Assembly: GCA_037178855.1 (NCBI GenBank)
Contig: JASJZC010000002.1
Coordinates: 1,922,001-1,986,000, forward strand
Source: Oscheius sp. JU75
Taxonomy: Eukaryota; Nematoda; Chromadorea; Rhabditida; Rhabditidae
Direction: 5' to 3'
DNA length: 64,000 nt
A program made the translations under genes and the position numbers. Below, piece after piece: positions 1 through 8,911 of the stretch (position 1 is the stretch's first letter; every line of letters starts with the position of its first letter). The notes under the pieces are model-generated. The model saw nothing but the letters and a program-made list of their open reading frames with translations. It made no database searches and was not told the origin of the DNA.

Positions 1-159
1 AGGAATCTTTTGGCCCTTTTGAGAAATGACAAACAACAGTATCCGAAGCGCTTGGTGGTATTGCGCGACACCTGTACAGACGAAGATGAGCAGAGCGACG
101 ACAGCCGCAGAGGAAAGACCATCGAAGCTAGAGTGAACTTCAACTGTCGGGGATTATGA
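1..159 (+). CDS. 3' end of an unidentified gene (partial)
   Basis: A frame open from base 1 runs to a TGA at 157-159 and encodes 52 residues of a charged C-terminus. A basic stretch (KQQYPKRLVVLRDT) is followed by an acidic patch (CTDEDEQSDD) and then a short mixed tail. Composition and codon use look coding, and the frame is free of the low-complexity tracts that produce false ORFs nearby. The 5' part lies outside the window, so the family cannot be named. It is a plus-strand gene ending just before the kinase-like pseudogene at 225. Alternatively this is an exon remnant of a dead gene. Confidence 0.4.
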   Translation, partial: RNLLALLRNDKQQYPKRLVVLRDTCTDEDEQSDDSRRGKTIEARVNFNCRGL

Positions 160-224
160 TTGCTTGTCAAGTGGGAGTATCCCCTATTTGCTTCGTTTCA
201 AAGTTTATAACTTTGGTAATTGCT

Positions 225-721
225 GACAGTGTACTATTATGCTCAAGGTTTGTCATTGTCTCCCCTATTGGACAAGTAGTCTACTCTCAGGAAATGATGA
301 ACAGGAACATCGCGGACGCTGACCGGAAGTTCCTACTCAATGAAAGAAGATTGATTACTTGCTCTACCACTGGCGAAGTAGCCTCTACCCGACCTGACAG
401 TGGTCTGTGCCCTGAAGCCGCTAACTGAAGGAGAAAAGGTCGGAAGAAAGAGGAAGATCGTTCCGGAGCTAGAATTCAATACAGTCTGCATGGTCGAGCA
501 GGAGATGTCGAAGCTTTTCGGATAAGGACAGATGCTTGCCGACAACTGACAACGTCAAAGATGCTCAGGAAGGAGTCCGAACTGGGCCACTGTCATGTCC
601 TGTGGTCTACATGTTGGAATCCAATGTCTGCAAGTCTTCGAGGATCTTTACAAGCTCGGAGTCATTCACAGGGCCGTCTATTCACCCGTTAGCCCTTGGA
701 GTTGAGAAATTGTCCAGGTAA
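225..721 (+). pseudogene. decayed copy of the TTBK/CK1-like pseudokinase
   Basis: This is a plus-strand relic of the kinase gene at 19214-20380. A short 5' exon and an intron ending in CTCTCAG near 290 precede a segment matching the gene's start (NRNIADADRK versus HRNITEADRN). Bases 418-470 match the EGEKVGKKWKIV region. Bases 598-675 match its alpha-E/catalytic-loop region almost residue for residue (CGLHVGIQCLQ, then EDLYKLGVIHRA). Frames change several times and stops interrupt, so no kinase can be made. The glycine-loop and lysine region is largely deleted. The intron position before base 722 matches the donor of the intact gene, so the copy arose at DNA level rather than by retroposition. 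Confidence 0.75.
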
Positions 722-3655
722 ACTATCTTTCTATACTGGACTGGGGATGGGTCTATGTTTATGTCTCTACCTGTTTCTAAGTCTTTTTCTATCTCTGGGC
801 TCGTCTCACCCAATCCTAACCAGATCAGTCCATCGTTCCTCCCAATTCCGGTGTCCGAACACTTTCAAGCTCAACGTAAACACTGAATTGAAACCTCTTC
901 CCTTTTCTGTTAGAAAACATGTTATCTGGAGTGGAAGAGAATTGTATAGTTAGGTAGATCAAAAGAAACGTTCTCAGAATAAAGAGTAGGGAAAATATTG
1001 CAAATGAAGGAGGAGCAGCGGGATCACAAATATCAAGAGAGGAAATGTAAATCAGCAACGTAACAAGAGGAAGACAAAGTTTGGGGGATAGGTTTTTCAG
1101 AGAACATCGAGAGACAGAGACTGAAGGAAGTGAGTCTCTTTTTAGTTGATTTGTCCCGGGATGAACACGGCCTTCATAAAGACTTTATGAGGTCTGCTCC
1201 CACTGCAGAGTATGTTGCCTTTTGTGTAGTCTGCGGCCCCCCTCGTCATTTTTTTTCTCTTCCGCGAAATGATACGGCACTAATTATAAGGAAGAGAGGA
1301 AGACAAAAGGGATATAGGAGGAGGAAGACACTCGAACAAATAAGGAGACAATTGCTGGGACACACACTTGAGACCCCACAAAATAATAGGAAGCAGAAGA
1401 TGTATTAGGCTCTCTCTTTTTCCTGGTTTGCTGATTGCTCTCGCCATTTTTTGGGGGTCTAGTGGCGTAATTCAACACGTGTGCGTGATCTGACTACTAC
1501 AGCGGGAGCAATGAGGCTAAAAGCCATTGAACTTTTAGACACAGGGTTAGGTTGAAGTGAAAAATTGTCGGTATCTTGAACTCTCAGTAGCCATTTTACG
1601 CGAAAAGAATAGGCACAAGTGTTCTATCACATCTGAATAAAGCGGGAGGCAGGGAGCAGACAAGAGAGCAGACAGAGAGAGGTAGACAGTCTAGGAACTG
1701 GAAAAGTGAGACAAACTCTGATCCTATCCTCACTCTGTGTGGCCAGGAAATGAGAAGAGATAAACGATGCGCACTTGGGTTAAATAGATTTGCTCTCTCC
1801 GCTAATTGGACCGCGAATAGCTACCGAGACCCCCAAATGTTGACTTTCTTCTCCCTCTTTTCTAAAGCTTGTCAAGATCTACCACACTGTAATTGCCAGC
1901 CCTTCTACTCAAGATATACGATCCAACCACTTTAATAATACCAGGTTGCGGCAGCGAGAACGATGACGGGGAAGTCCGAGGTGTCAAATTCGCATAGGAA
2001 GAGACGGCGAGCTCTTATTATAAATTGTCTTTCGTTCTCTCCACTTGCAAAAAAGTGAGTAATAGACAAATGAAAAGTTAGAAAACATGAATAGGCATCG
2101 AATAAAACCGAGACAAATGTCAAGCTGTGACTCTAAGTAACTGTCTCTGTATAGCATTTGAAGGATCGGAAGTTCTGACAAACACTTCTGTTATGAATTC
2201 AAAGCTTTGTGACAAATAAGGAAAATCATACACTTACAATTGCTCGGTTGAAAGATCATTCACATGGTGAAGCCCAAACGGAGCCCTAAGATTTGTCAAT
2301 GTCAGATTGAAGATCATATGCTGAGATTCTAGAACGTGAACAACGAAAGAGCATCAGTGGATCGAATAGAAACATAAAGACAGAGAGACAGTGAGACAGA
2401 GAGATAGAGAAAGACAGGGGCATAGACAGAGGCAGAATACAACAAGAAGAGCGTAGGCGTGGTAGCAAACAGAATCTTTTGAGGCCAACGATTCTACAGT
2501 AACGAGGCAAACTAGTGGAAGAGTACGACTAGTTCGAAGAGTCACTTGACCGTCTCCCTCTCCAAAACAAAATGTTGTGATCCGCATCGTCTGCATGATC
2601 AAATGGGAGTCTCAACCGTTTACTCCGAAGCATTTCTCATTCTTTTGAACCTCATTTTCCGGCTGACTGCACTAATAACCAAACTAGGTTCGTCTTTAAA
2701 TAGCGTTAGAGAGAGTCTATGTCTTCCAACAAGACTTCCTCATTCTTTCCTTGCAGGCGAAAGAATGCTCATGGCGTGTCCTTCTGTAATTACTGGCTGG
2801 GGGTGGGACAGAGGCCGATAGAAACAGCATTATATCTGACGGAGAAAGATAGTAAAAATCACGTTAGGAGCTGGAAAATGTGTTAAAAGTCATGGGGTTC
2901 GAACTCCCATCTAAATGTAGATGAGAGCTAAACTGAGACGGAGAAAGGAGAGACAGGGAGCAGGGAGATATCCGGGAAACTGGGGGGCACGACCATAATC
3001 GCAGGAAGCTCAGCCAAAACAAGGGGCAGCCGGAGAGACAGAGAGAGAAAGATAAGAGGTACTCTCGTTTCGGGAGTACGAGCGGAGGGGGAGAGCAGAT
3101 GCGAGAAAATTTATTGCAGAGTGGTAGGATACAATTTGAGTATGGAGAGAGTCGTTTGGGAGGGTGGCAGAGTCGAATAGTGGGCAAAAATTGGAACGGA
3201 ATAGGGAGACAAATAGATAAAGAGACAGAGAAACAAGGATACAGTGAGACAGAGAGACAGATTAGACTAAATAGATCAGGAGTAAAGACCAGTTCAAAAC
3301 GATTCAGGATGAGGAACAACTGTTCTTTCTTAAAAGCCCCATACTTTCGAGCTGGTCATTATTACAATCCAGCGATGAGCTAGAGCTACTATCAGGAAAT
3401 TGGGCGACAGAAATAGGATGTTTAGATAGGTGGATCAAATCAGTTTCACTCACTCTGGTGAAGGACACAGCTGGCGCTTCCATTAACTTTACGAGATTCG
3501 GGTTTCTTTCCGCCCGAACATATGCAACGAGTTGTTAAACCTCTGCGATCTCTGTTTTTCTGTCTCTCTGTCTCTCCGTCTTTCTTTCTGTATTTCTGTC
3601 TCTTAGCCAATTATCCAAGAGAGTTTTCTGATCCCAAAACTTTACTAGAACTGGA
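722..3655. other. gene-poor stretch with purine/pyrimidine tracts
   Basis: I see no convincing gene here. The stretch holds several low-complexity tracts: CT-rich at 760-800, AGAGACAG-type at 2370-2430, 2930-3075 and 3215-3270, and CTGTCTCT-type at 3545-3602. The long minus-strand open frame at 2864-3319 is an artefact of these tracts. A short minus-strand frame at 825-1058 has a hydrophobic stretch (FAIFSLLFILRTFLLIYLTI) and could be a relic of a membrane-protein exon, but no splice context supports it. Confidence 0.5.
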
Positions 3656-3895
3656 TCATTTAACACCTTCCGTAGTACCACCCATGGACGATCCCATAGC
3701 CGAGCCCGAGCCTCCTCCCGTCGTTCCATCCGTCGTCGTGATGGTCGACATGCAGCTTCGAATGAACATTCTTTCGTTCAATTGAGCCACTGTATATTTG
3801 TTTTGAGGCTCCATTTCTTTTATGTTTGCTACTGAAGCCCATGTCAAATGGTCATCTAGAGCTATGAAACGTACAGATGGTTTCTGTTGGTTCAT
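3656..3895 (-). CDS. small hypothetical protein, Gly/Ser/Thr-rich C-terminus
   Basis: A 79-residue frame starts MNQQKPSVRF and ends in a Gly/Ser/Thr-rich tail (TTDGTTGGGSGSAMGSS). The start ATG and about 25 bases upstream recur at 63040-63070 on the plus strand, where a diverged copy of the first 20 residues follows. The segment KQIYSGSIERKNV recurs as KQIYNGSIGRKNV near 63520. Conservation of both the start context and the internal segment suggests a real, repeated gene or element. No domain is recognised. Upstream exons are possible because a CTGTCTCT tract resembling other introns of the region lies immediately 5'. Confidence 0.35.
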   Translation of the reverse strand: MNQQKPSVRFIALDDHLTWASVANIKEMEPQNKYTVAQLNERMFIRSCMSTITTTDGTTGGGSGSAMGSSMGGTTEGVK

Positions 3896-4780
3896 ATTGC
3901 AGCGTAAGTCTATCACTGCTTCTATATGTCTCTGTGTTTCTGTCTCTCTGTTTTTCTGTCACTGTCTCTATAACTCTGTGTGACAATAATTTCACGCATA
4001 AAGTTTTATCTTTTCGTATAGCATCCTTTTGGATACTTGCAGTGCTTTCCCTTGGTCTTGATCATACAGATCTCATAAGCCGCACAGCTGATTTTGCACT
4101 ATATGTCAATTTTTCCTTAAAGCGAGGGTCCGGACCCTTTTCTAGCTCGCAAAAGTTAAAATTCGGGTGATTTGACAAGTCGTAGCAAGTCGAGATTGCA
4201 CTGGCTTCAGTTTCTGCAGCTTATTCGAGCTGCAAGATTGAGCCTTTTTGAGTCAGAAAAGCGACGTAACATTAGTTTCGAAGTACCATACAAGGTAACT
4301 GTTTCAGTCAAAACGAGATAACTTCATTCCATAAGAGCATCATTGGAGATTATTTTGGGTCTAGTCCAGGCAGTGCAAACTGTGGGGGAGATTACTGAAC
4401 GCCCTAAACCAGGAAAGATTCGTTTCTGACGCAATTGGGATGCATTCAACTTCTATTCCAAGTAGTTGTCTAGAAATAAAGGAGCAACATGCTACCAGAA
4501 GCTACAATTTCGACTGAATATTCTTTTCTCTGGAACTAGCCTTGATTGGCCAAAAAGCGAGTGACTTGTCGAGATAAGACTGACAAGTACTGTCGAGAAA
4601 CCTTCTCGGCAAATGGTAACTTTTGTCCTGGAGTAGCAACTTTTGCGGGCTTATATTTCCATGATAATCGATGATAAAACAAAAAAGAAGTACACCTCCA
4701 TAATCAGCGAGTTTTTCTCTACAATGCCCATATCGGAACTCATGATCGAAAAAAAGGTCCGGATTGAGGACTGTCGAACG
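3896..4780. other. stretch without recognisable gene
   Basis: It contains a CTGTCTCT tract at about 3910-3975 and otherwise unique sequence. A minus-strand open frame at 4502-4810 overlaps the relic of a secreted-peptide gene at its 5' end. Nothing else in it resembles a known family. Confidence 0.4.
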
Positions 4781-4784
4781 TAGT

Positions 4785-4880
4785 CTCGACGGCAGCCGGT
4801 TGACTGTCAAAGGTTCCGAGGAAATGAAAGCAAGGAGGAAAACAAAGTTATTACTGACCCTATCTCGTTTCTCTGCAGTT
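4785..4880 (-). pseudogene. 5' fragment of a secreted cysteine-rich peptide gene
   Basis: Minus-strand sequence is homologous to the 5' end of the intact gene at 5458-5700. It keeps a TATATAG-type TATA box near 4880, a degenerate signal-peptide region, and the diagnostic run GACTGTCAA (sense TTGACAGTC) that encodes the end of the signal region in the paralogue. The start codon is lost and no cysteine exon follows, so it is a promoter plus signal-peptide relic. Confidence 0.55.
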
Positions 4881-5009
4881 ATATAGCCTAATTGTTTTCT
4901 TACTTCTTTTTCTCAGACACGGTATCTGTCTATTTGTCTCTGCCTGCTATGTATTTAGGTGCCTTTTGGTATTCTGTTATTGTAGGAGTGCGCTTTTGGC
5001 ACTTCGAGA

Positions 5010-5175
5010 TTTGGAACGGCAGCCGGTTGACTGTCAAGAGGAGAAAGGCGAGAAGGATAACACAGTTCAATGCTGACTCCCATCCCGTTTCCTGAGTTAT
5101 ATAGCCAATTTTTTCTGGGTAGTATCGAGTTCAGACTTGCAGAATTCGGCTTGTTCAACATGCGATAGCGGTTCG
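5010..5175 (-). pseudogene. second 5' fragment of the same peptide family
   Basis: Homologous to 4785-4880 and to the 5' part of 5458-5700. The TTGACAGTC segment near 5030, a TATATAG box near 5100 and a further ~70 bases of promoter (through GGTTCGTGACAG) align with 5635-5815. The signal peptide is out of frame and no cysteine-coding exon is attached. Together with the other copies it shows repeated local duplication on this strand. Confidence 0.6.
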
Positions 5176-5289
5176 TGACAGTGCTAGGTACTAAAGCGGA
5201 AAACAACAAACTTTTTTGGGATCAAAGGGAGTACCGTAGAACTAATGAACTGTACGATCAGGAAGAAAAATTAATAAACCAGACTATGC

Positions 5290-5445
5290 AAAATCTGTCT
5301 CTCTACCTTGCTGTCTCTCTGACTCTCTGTCTCCCTCTGTCTCTTGATCTCACTATCATTCTGTCTCGCGGTCTCTGTGCCTCTCTGTCTCCCTCTTTCT
5401 CTCTGTCTCTCGCTGTCTCACTGTCTCTTTGTCTCTCAAAAAGTA
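5290..5445. repeat. CTGTCTCT low-complexity tract
   Basis: About 150 bases consist almost wholly of CTGTCTCT-like units (TCTCTGTCTCTCTG variants). It lies immediately downstream (3' side, minus strand) of the peptide gene at 5458-5700. It is the longest of many such tracts in the window. Confidence 0.9.
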
Positions 5446-5457
5446 CAGTTTATTAGC

Positions 5458-5700
5458 TCAATTCATCCAGGCAAACTTTTCACAAACACATCCACTAGGC
5501 ATCTTGCACGTCTTTCCGTTCGTCTTTCCCACGCAGACCCAATAGGCACTACAGCTGATGGTACACCAGGGATCAATCTTGGCCTAAACCTGGTTGGTAT
5601 CAGCTATCCCTGTTAAATTTACAGCTTCAACTCCAGTCGACTGACTGTCAAAAGCTCCGAGAAGAAGGAAGGCGAGGGCAAAAACGAAGTTGGCGTTCAT
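5458..5700 (-). CDS. small secreted six-cysteine peptide (copy 1)
   Basis: Two exons, 5700-5623 and 5583-5458, flank a 39-base GT-AG intron that removes an in-frame TAG. Exon 1 encodes a signal peptide (MNANFVFALAFLLLGAFDS). Exon 2 encodes the mature domain with cysteine spacing C-x3-C-x5-C-x8-C-x5-C-x-C, beginning at WCTISC and ending GCVCEKFAW. The precursor is about 68 residues. The C-x3-C plus C-x-C pairs recall cysteine-stabilised alpha/beta peptides such as defensins and ion-channel ligands, but the order differs from the canonical C1..C2-x3-C3, so function is inference only. A conserved TATA box lies 25-35 bases upstream of the start. At least seven related copies or fragments occur within 4 kb, on both strands. 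Confidence 0.75.
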
Positions 5701-5721
5701 TGCTGACCATCATTCCTTTCT

Positions 5722-5740
5722 TTCTGGCTATATAGTCGCT
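5722..5740 (-). promoter_or_regulatory. conserved TATA element of the peptide gene
   Basis: GGCTATATAGTCGC lies about 30 bases upstream of the ATG at 5700. The same TATATA core is retained in front of the copies at 4785, 5010, 6648, 7522 and 8535. The spacing and conservation in otherwise decayed copies support a core promoter. Confidence 0.5.
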
Positions 5741-6019
5741 TTGTTTTCGGAATCTATCAAGTTCAGTCTAAAACCACCAGCTGGCTCAACATTGAGTTAC
5801 GGCTCGTGACAGGCTGTGCGATGTATCATGTTGGAAAACAACTGACTCATTTCAATGACCAATCGGAAACTGTAGTCATTCAACTGGTCGTGATGAACGG
5901 ATTATAGTGGGAGAAAAACTAATAAGCCGAGCTGTGCAAGCAGTCTGCAAACTATTTTTGGTTATTGTGTGGTAACACCTACTCATAGTTCCAGGAGAGA
6001 GACAGAGAGGCTGAGAGAC

Positions 6020-6180
6020 AGTGAGACTTTCTTTAGAACCAGATCTAGGGAAAGATCAGTCCGTCGTGAGCCATCAGCTGTGGAGCCTACTGGGTCTGCA
6101 TTGCGAAGACGCCCGGGAGGAGTTGCAAAAGGCCCGCGTCTGCGAAAAATTTGCATGGATGTCGTGAGCGAATAGAACTT
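6020..6180 (+). pseudogene. broken six-cysteine peptide gene (copy 2)
   Basis: A plus-strand exon-2 homologue follows a CTTTCTTTAG acceptor-like site. The core CGAYWVCIAKT can be read at 6075-6110, but the upstream part contains a stop and the last cysteine block is deleted and frame-shifted. No signal-peptide exon is visible upstream, where an AGAGACAG tract sits instead. It is closest to the copy at 7522-7709, with which it shares AACCAGATCTA and the GAAGACGC / GGAGTTGCAAAAGGCCC segments. Confidence 0.65.
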
Positions 6181-6607
6181 TAATATATTGAAAGATATGA
6201 CAGATCCAGTCCAAAATGCCCAAAAGTCTCTGTGTGTGTCTGTCTGTCTGGAAGACCTAATTGCCAATTTGTCAGTTTCTTTGTGGCAGCAATTACCCTT
6301 TGCAAGTCAAGACAGTTTGGGAGATGCGTCTCTGGAAGAACATTGCTCCTGTCACGGTAGCTTGACTGGAACATCATCTACCTGTCAACGGGGCATCAGC
6401 CATACATAGACAGTGGCAGTAACAGTGGCAAACAGTAAAACTTGCCACCGTTGTCTTATTGATCTACCTCAACACAGCACGAGTCGTTCGCTTTTGCAAA
6501 CTGCAATCACATCTGTGGAAACAAACTTTAACATAATCCTATTTTTGGAAGCGACTTGTAACCTGTCACTGACGTTCAGTCTGACCTAGAAACATCCAGC
6601 AACAAAG

Positions 6608-6623
6608 GGGACTATATAATAAA
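6608..6623 (+). promoter_or_regulatory. TATA box of peptide copy 3
   Basis: GGACTATATAATAAAG lies about 30 bases upstream of the ATG at 6648. The identical element precedes the near-identical gene at 8535, and related boxes precede other family members. Confidence 0.5.
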
Positions 6624-6647
6624 GCATAAGGGGATGAGTCGTCAACA

Positions 6648-6872
6648 ATGAATCCCTTCCTCATCTTCGTCTTCATCTTCCTTCTTCTTGGAGCTATTGA
6701 TGGCCAGCCACCTGATGATGCTGGTGACAGTCCAGATGAGATCCAGAGGAAGATAAGCTTTTGGTGTACTATCAGCTGTGGAGCTTATTGGTACTGCATT
6801 GCCAAGACAAACGGAAGTACTTGCAAGAGACCGAGTGGATGTGTTTGCGAGAAGTTTGCGTGGCAGAAATGA
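6648..6872 (+). CDS. small secreted six-cysteine peptide (copy 3)
   Basis: An uninterrupted 74-residue frame. It has an N-terminal signal peptide (MNPFLIFVFIFLLLGAIDG), an acidic Pro/Asp-rich spacer (QPPDDAGDSPDEIQRK) that could be a propeptide, then the six-cysteine core with the family spacing, ending CVCEKFAWQK. Unlike copy 1 it lacks an intron between signal and mature parts; the spacer occupies that position. The start is fixed by the signal peptide and by a TATA box at 6608. It differs from copy 6 (8535) by one residue in the signal peptide. The likely role is secreted defence, venom-like or signalling peptide; the sequence alone cannot choose. Confidence 0.8.
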   Translation: MNPFLIFVFIFLLLGAIDGQPPDDAGDSPDEIQRKISFWCTISCGAYWYCIAKTNGSTCKRPSGCVCEKFAWQK

Positions 6873-7092
6873 CCATATAAAAAATCGCTTTTGAGAGATT
6901 TAACAGAGATAGAGAGACAGATCACATCGTTCCGGCACCACGAATCCTCCAAAACATCTATCAAATAATCATGATTACGACCCAAGCCATAGTGTAGTTC
7001 CCCTTCTGAATAGAACACATACTATAATTTCATTCATTAGATACAAACAGAAAGGATCTTATAACCGAGGAGAATCATGAAGTTGGTCAGCA

Positions 7093-7325
7093 ATGAACGC
7101 CAACTTCGTCTTTGTCCTCGCCTTACTCCTTCTCGGAGCTGGCTGGAGTGAAAGCTCTACGTTTGACAGTGAGACAAAACGGGAGGTATGTTTAGGGAAG
7201 CATTGATCCATGGTGTACCATCAGCTGTGGAGCCTATTGGGATCTGCATCGCCAAGTCGAACGGGAAGACCTGCAAGATGCCAGGAGAGTGTGTCTGTGA
7301 GAAGTTTGCCTGGATTGAGCCAATC
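7093..7325 (+). pseudogene. six-cysteine peptide gene broken by a one-base insertion (copy 4)
   Basis: It begins with an intact signal-peptide start (MNANFVFVLALLLLGAG), has a possible short intron ending GTATGTTTAG, and then the cysteine exon. At about 7230 one extra A after TATTGGG shifts the frame relative to copies 1 and 3, so the last four cysteines cannot be read in the same frame as the first two. The rest of the exon is well preserved (TCKMPGECVCEKFAW in the shifted frame), so loss is recent or the base is an assembly error. Confidence 0.65.
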
Positions 7326-7521
7326 AACCTGAGCTCTGGGAGAGTCAGAGAAACAGAAACAGAGAGACAGAGAGACAGGGTCAAAAGATCACGACGTTTC
7401 GTTCACACAAAACCAGTTATGATTCTACACGTAGCCTAGTGAATTGTGTGAAAATGATCAAGTTAATGACCGTCGATAGAAGAGGCTATATATCCCAAGA
7501 AAAACAGTCTGGCGGTCAGCA

Positions 7522-7709
7522 ATGAACGCCAGCTTCGTCTTCGTCTTTCTTCTAGGAGCCTTTGACAGTCAGTTGGCTGGAGTCGGAGCTGTAAGTTTGA
7601 CAGAGAGACAGATGATCTGAACCAGATCTACGGAAAGACCAGCGAAGACGCTCGGAAGGAGTTGCAAAAGGCCCAGTGGATGCGTCTGCGAAAAATTCGC
7701 ATAGGTATC
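7522..7709 (+). pseudogene. six-cysteine peptide gene with internal deletion (copy 5)
   Basis: A TATA box (GGCTATATATCCC near 7480), start codon and signal peptide (MNASFVFVFLLGAFDSQ) are kept. An intron donor GTAAGT follows at the same place as in copy 1. In the second exon about 25 bases that encode the region around the second and third cysteines are missing, joining ACCAGC directly to GAAGACGC. Remaining sequence matches copy 2. It cannot encode the six-cysteine domain. Confidence 0.65.
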
Positions 7710-7734
7710 GTGAGCTGATGAAACTATGAACTTT

Positions 7735-8295
7735 TATTTTTTTATTTTTATTTTTTATTTATTCGCTTAATCAAGTCTATAAATATCGACTAGAGCGTTT
7801 CTGAGAGTAGACCATTTCATATTCTCCAGCATTTAGAACCAACTAATGCTGTGATTTCCTCCGACCACCTGCACTTTTGTCCTCCGGGTCTTCTTTTTTC
7901 CATCCCTCGGATACCACTCTGTGATCTTCTTTGCCCATCTGCTCGTTTCCATGTTTGTAATCCTTTCGGCCCAGCTGAATTTATTTATTAACTGCCTCGT
8001 CTTCCAGTCGTTCAATTTGGAGTCGTTGTCCGTCGGTCTAACATCGAGATGCCCAATATTCTTCTCTCCAGCTTGTGTTGCGCGACCATTAAAAACTTCC
8101 TATCAGAGTCGCGAAGCACCCAAGATTCGGCCCCGAATCTCTCCGAAGACCGAAATCGGCGCCCGTTCTTTGGTGGATGACATTGCGACTGTCTTCTCAT
8201 AATTGATCTTTAGGCCCACTTTACCCAGACTATCCGTCAGTTTGATCAACATTCTTTCCAATTCGGGACGACTTTTGGCAAAGATCACGAGGTAC
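7735..8295 (-). mobile_element. truncated non-LTR retrotransposon (RTE-like) fragment
   Basis: The minus strand encodes the 3' end of a reverse transcriptase: the region after the catalytic loop (SLGKVGLKINYEKTV), a conserved C-terminal motif (ERRILGISMLDRRT) and the tail SWAERITNMETSRWAKKI, followed by an AT-rich 3' tail at 7735-7765. It is 5'-truncated with frame breaks. It is clearly a different subfamily from the RTE copies at 21140 and 60484. It separates peptide copies 5 and 6. Confidence 0.75.
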
Positions 8296-8534
8296 TTTGA
8301 TTAGGTGGTAGATAGCGACAGAGATATACATTTTTGTCATCGTAGTCTCATTGGTCTGACAAAAGTACACCACAAATCTTTTGCAAACTGCAATCACATC
8401 TGTGGAAACAAACTTTAACATAATCCTATTTTTGGAAGCGACTTGTAACCTGTCACTGATTTTCAGTCTGACCTAGAAACATTCAGCAACAAAGGGGACT
8501 ATATAATAAAGCATAAGGGGGTGAGCAGTCAACA

Positions 8535-8759
8535 ATGAATCCCTTTCTCATCTTCATCTTCATCTTCCTTCTTCTTGGAGCTATTGATGGCCAGCCACCT
8601 GATGATGCTGGTGACAGTCCAGATGAGATCCAGAGGAAGATAAGCTTTTGGTGTACTATCAGCTGTGGAGCTTATTGGTACTGCATTGCCAAAACAAACG
8701 GAAGTACTTGCAAGAGACCGAGTGGATGTGTCTGCGAGAAGTTTGCGTGGCAGAAATGA
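8535..8759 (+). CDS. small secreted six-cysteine peptide (copy 6)
   Basis: A 74-residue frame nearly identical to copy 3 (6648-6872). The only amino-acid difference I see is Ile for Val at residue 8 in the signal peptide. The TATA box, leader, coding sequence and about 45 bases of 3' flank are shared with 6491-6920, so this is a very recent duplicate. The mature six-cysteine domain is unchanged, consistent with selection or with too little time to diverge. Confidence 0.8.
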   Translation: MNPFLIFIFIFLLLGAIDGQPPDDAGDSPDEIQRKISFWCTISCGAYWYCIAKTNGSTCKRPSGCVCEKFAWQK

Positions 8760-8880
8760 CCAAATAAAAAATCGCTTTTGAGAGATTTAACAGATAGAGA
8801 GACACAGAGGAAGAGAGACAGAGGGATAGAGAGACAAAGAGACGGATATATAGAGAGACAGAGACAGATAATAAACAGAG
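8760..8880. repeat. AGAGACAG low-complexity tract
   Basis: This purine-rich tract made of AGAGACAG-like units follows peptide copy 6. It is the reverse complement of the CTGTCTCT tracts and creates the false minus-strand frame at 8672-8884. Confidence 0.8.
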
Positions 8881-8911
8881 GCACTGTAGTATGGTACTAG
8901 TGAATACTTCA

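Larger units (their letters stand above)
6491..6920 (+). repeat. duplicated segment, partner of 8378-8806
   Basis: About 425 bases, beginning CTTTTGCAAACTGCAATC, recur nearly unchanged from 8378. The segment covers promoter, whole peptide coding region and 3' flank. It is a recent direct duplication, and a LINE fragment and two broken peptide genes lie between the copies. Confidence 0.9.

Noticed and set aside
2890-2915. tRNA-like GGTTCGAACTCCC
   Set aside because: Resembles a T-arm box, but no acceptor, D or anticodon stems fit around it.
2864-3319. 151-residue minus-strand open frame
   Set aside because: It is made of Ser/Leu/Cys/Pro runs from AGAGACAG tracts read in reverse. No domain or splice context.
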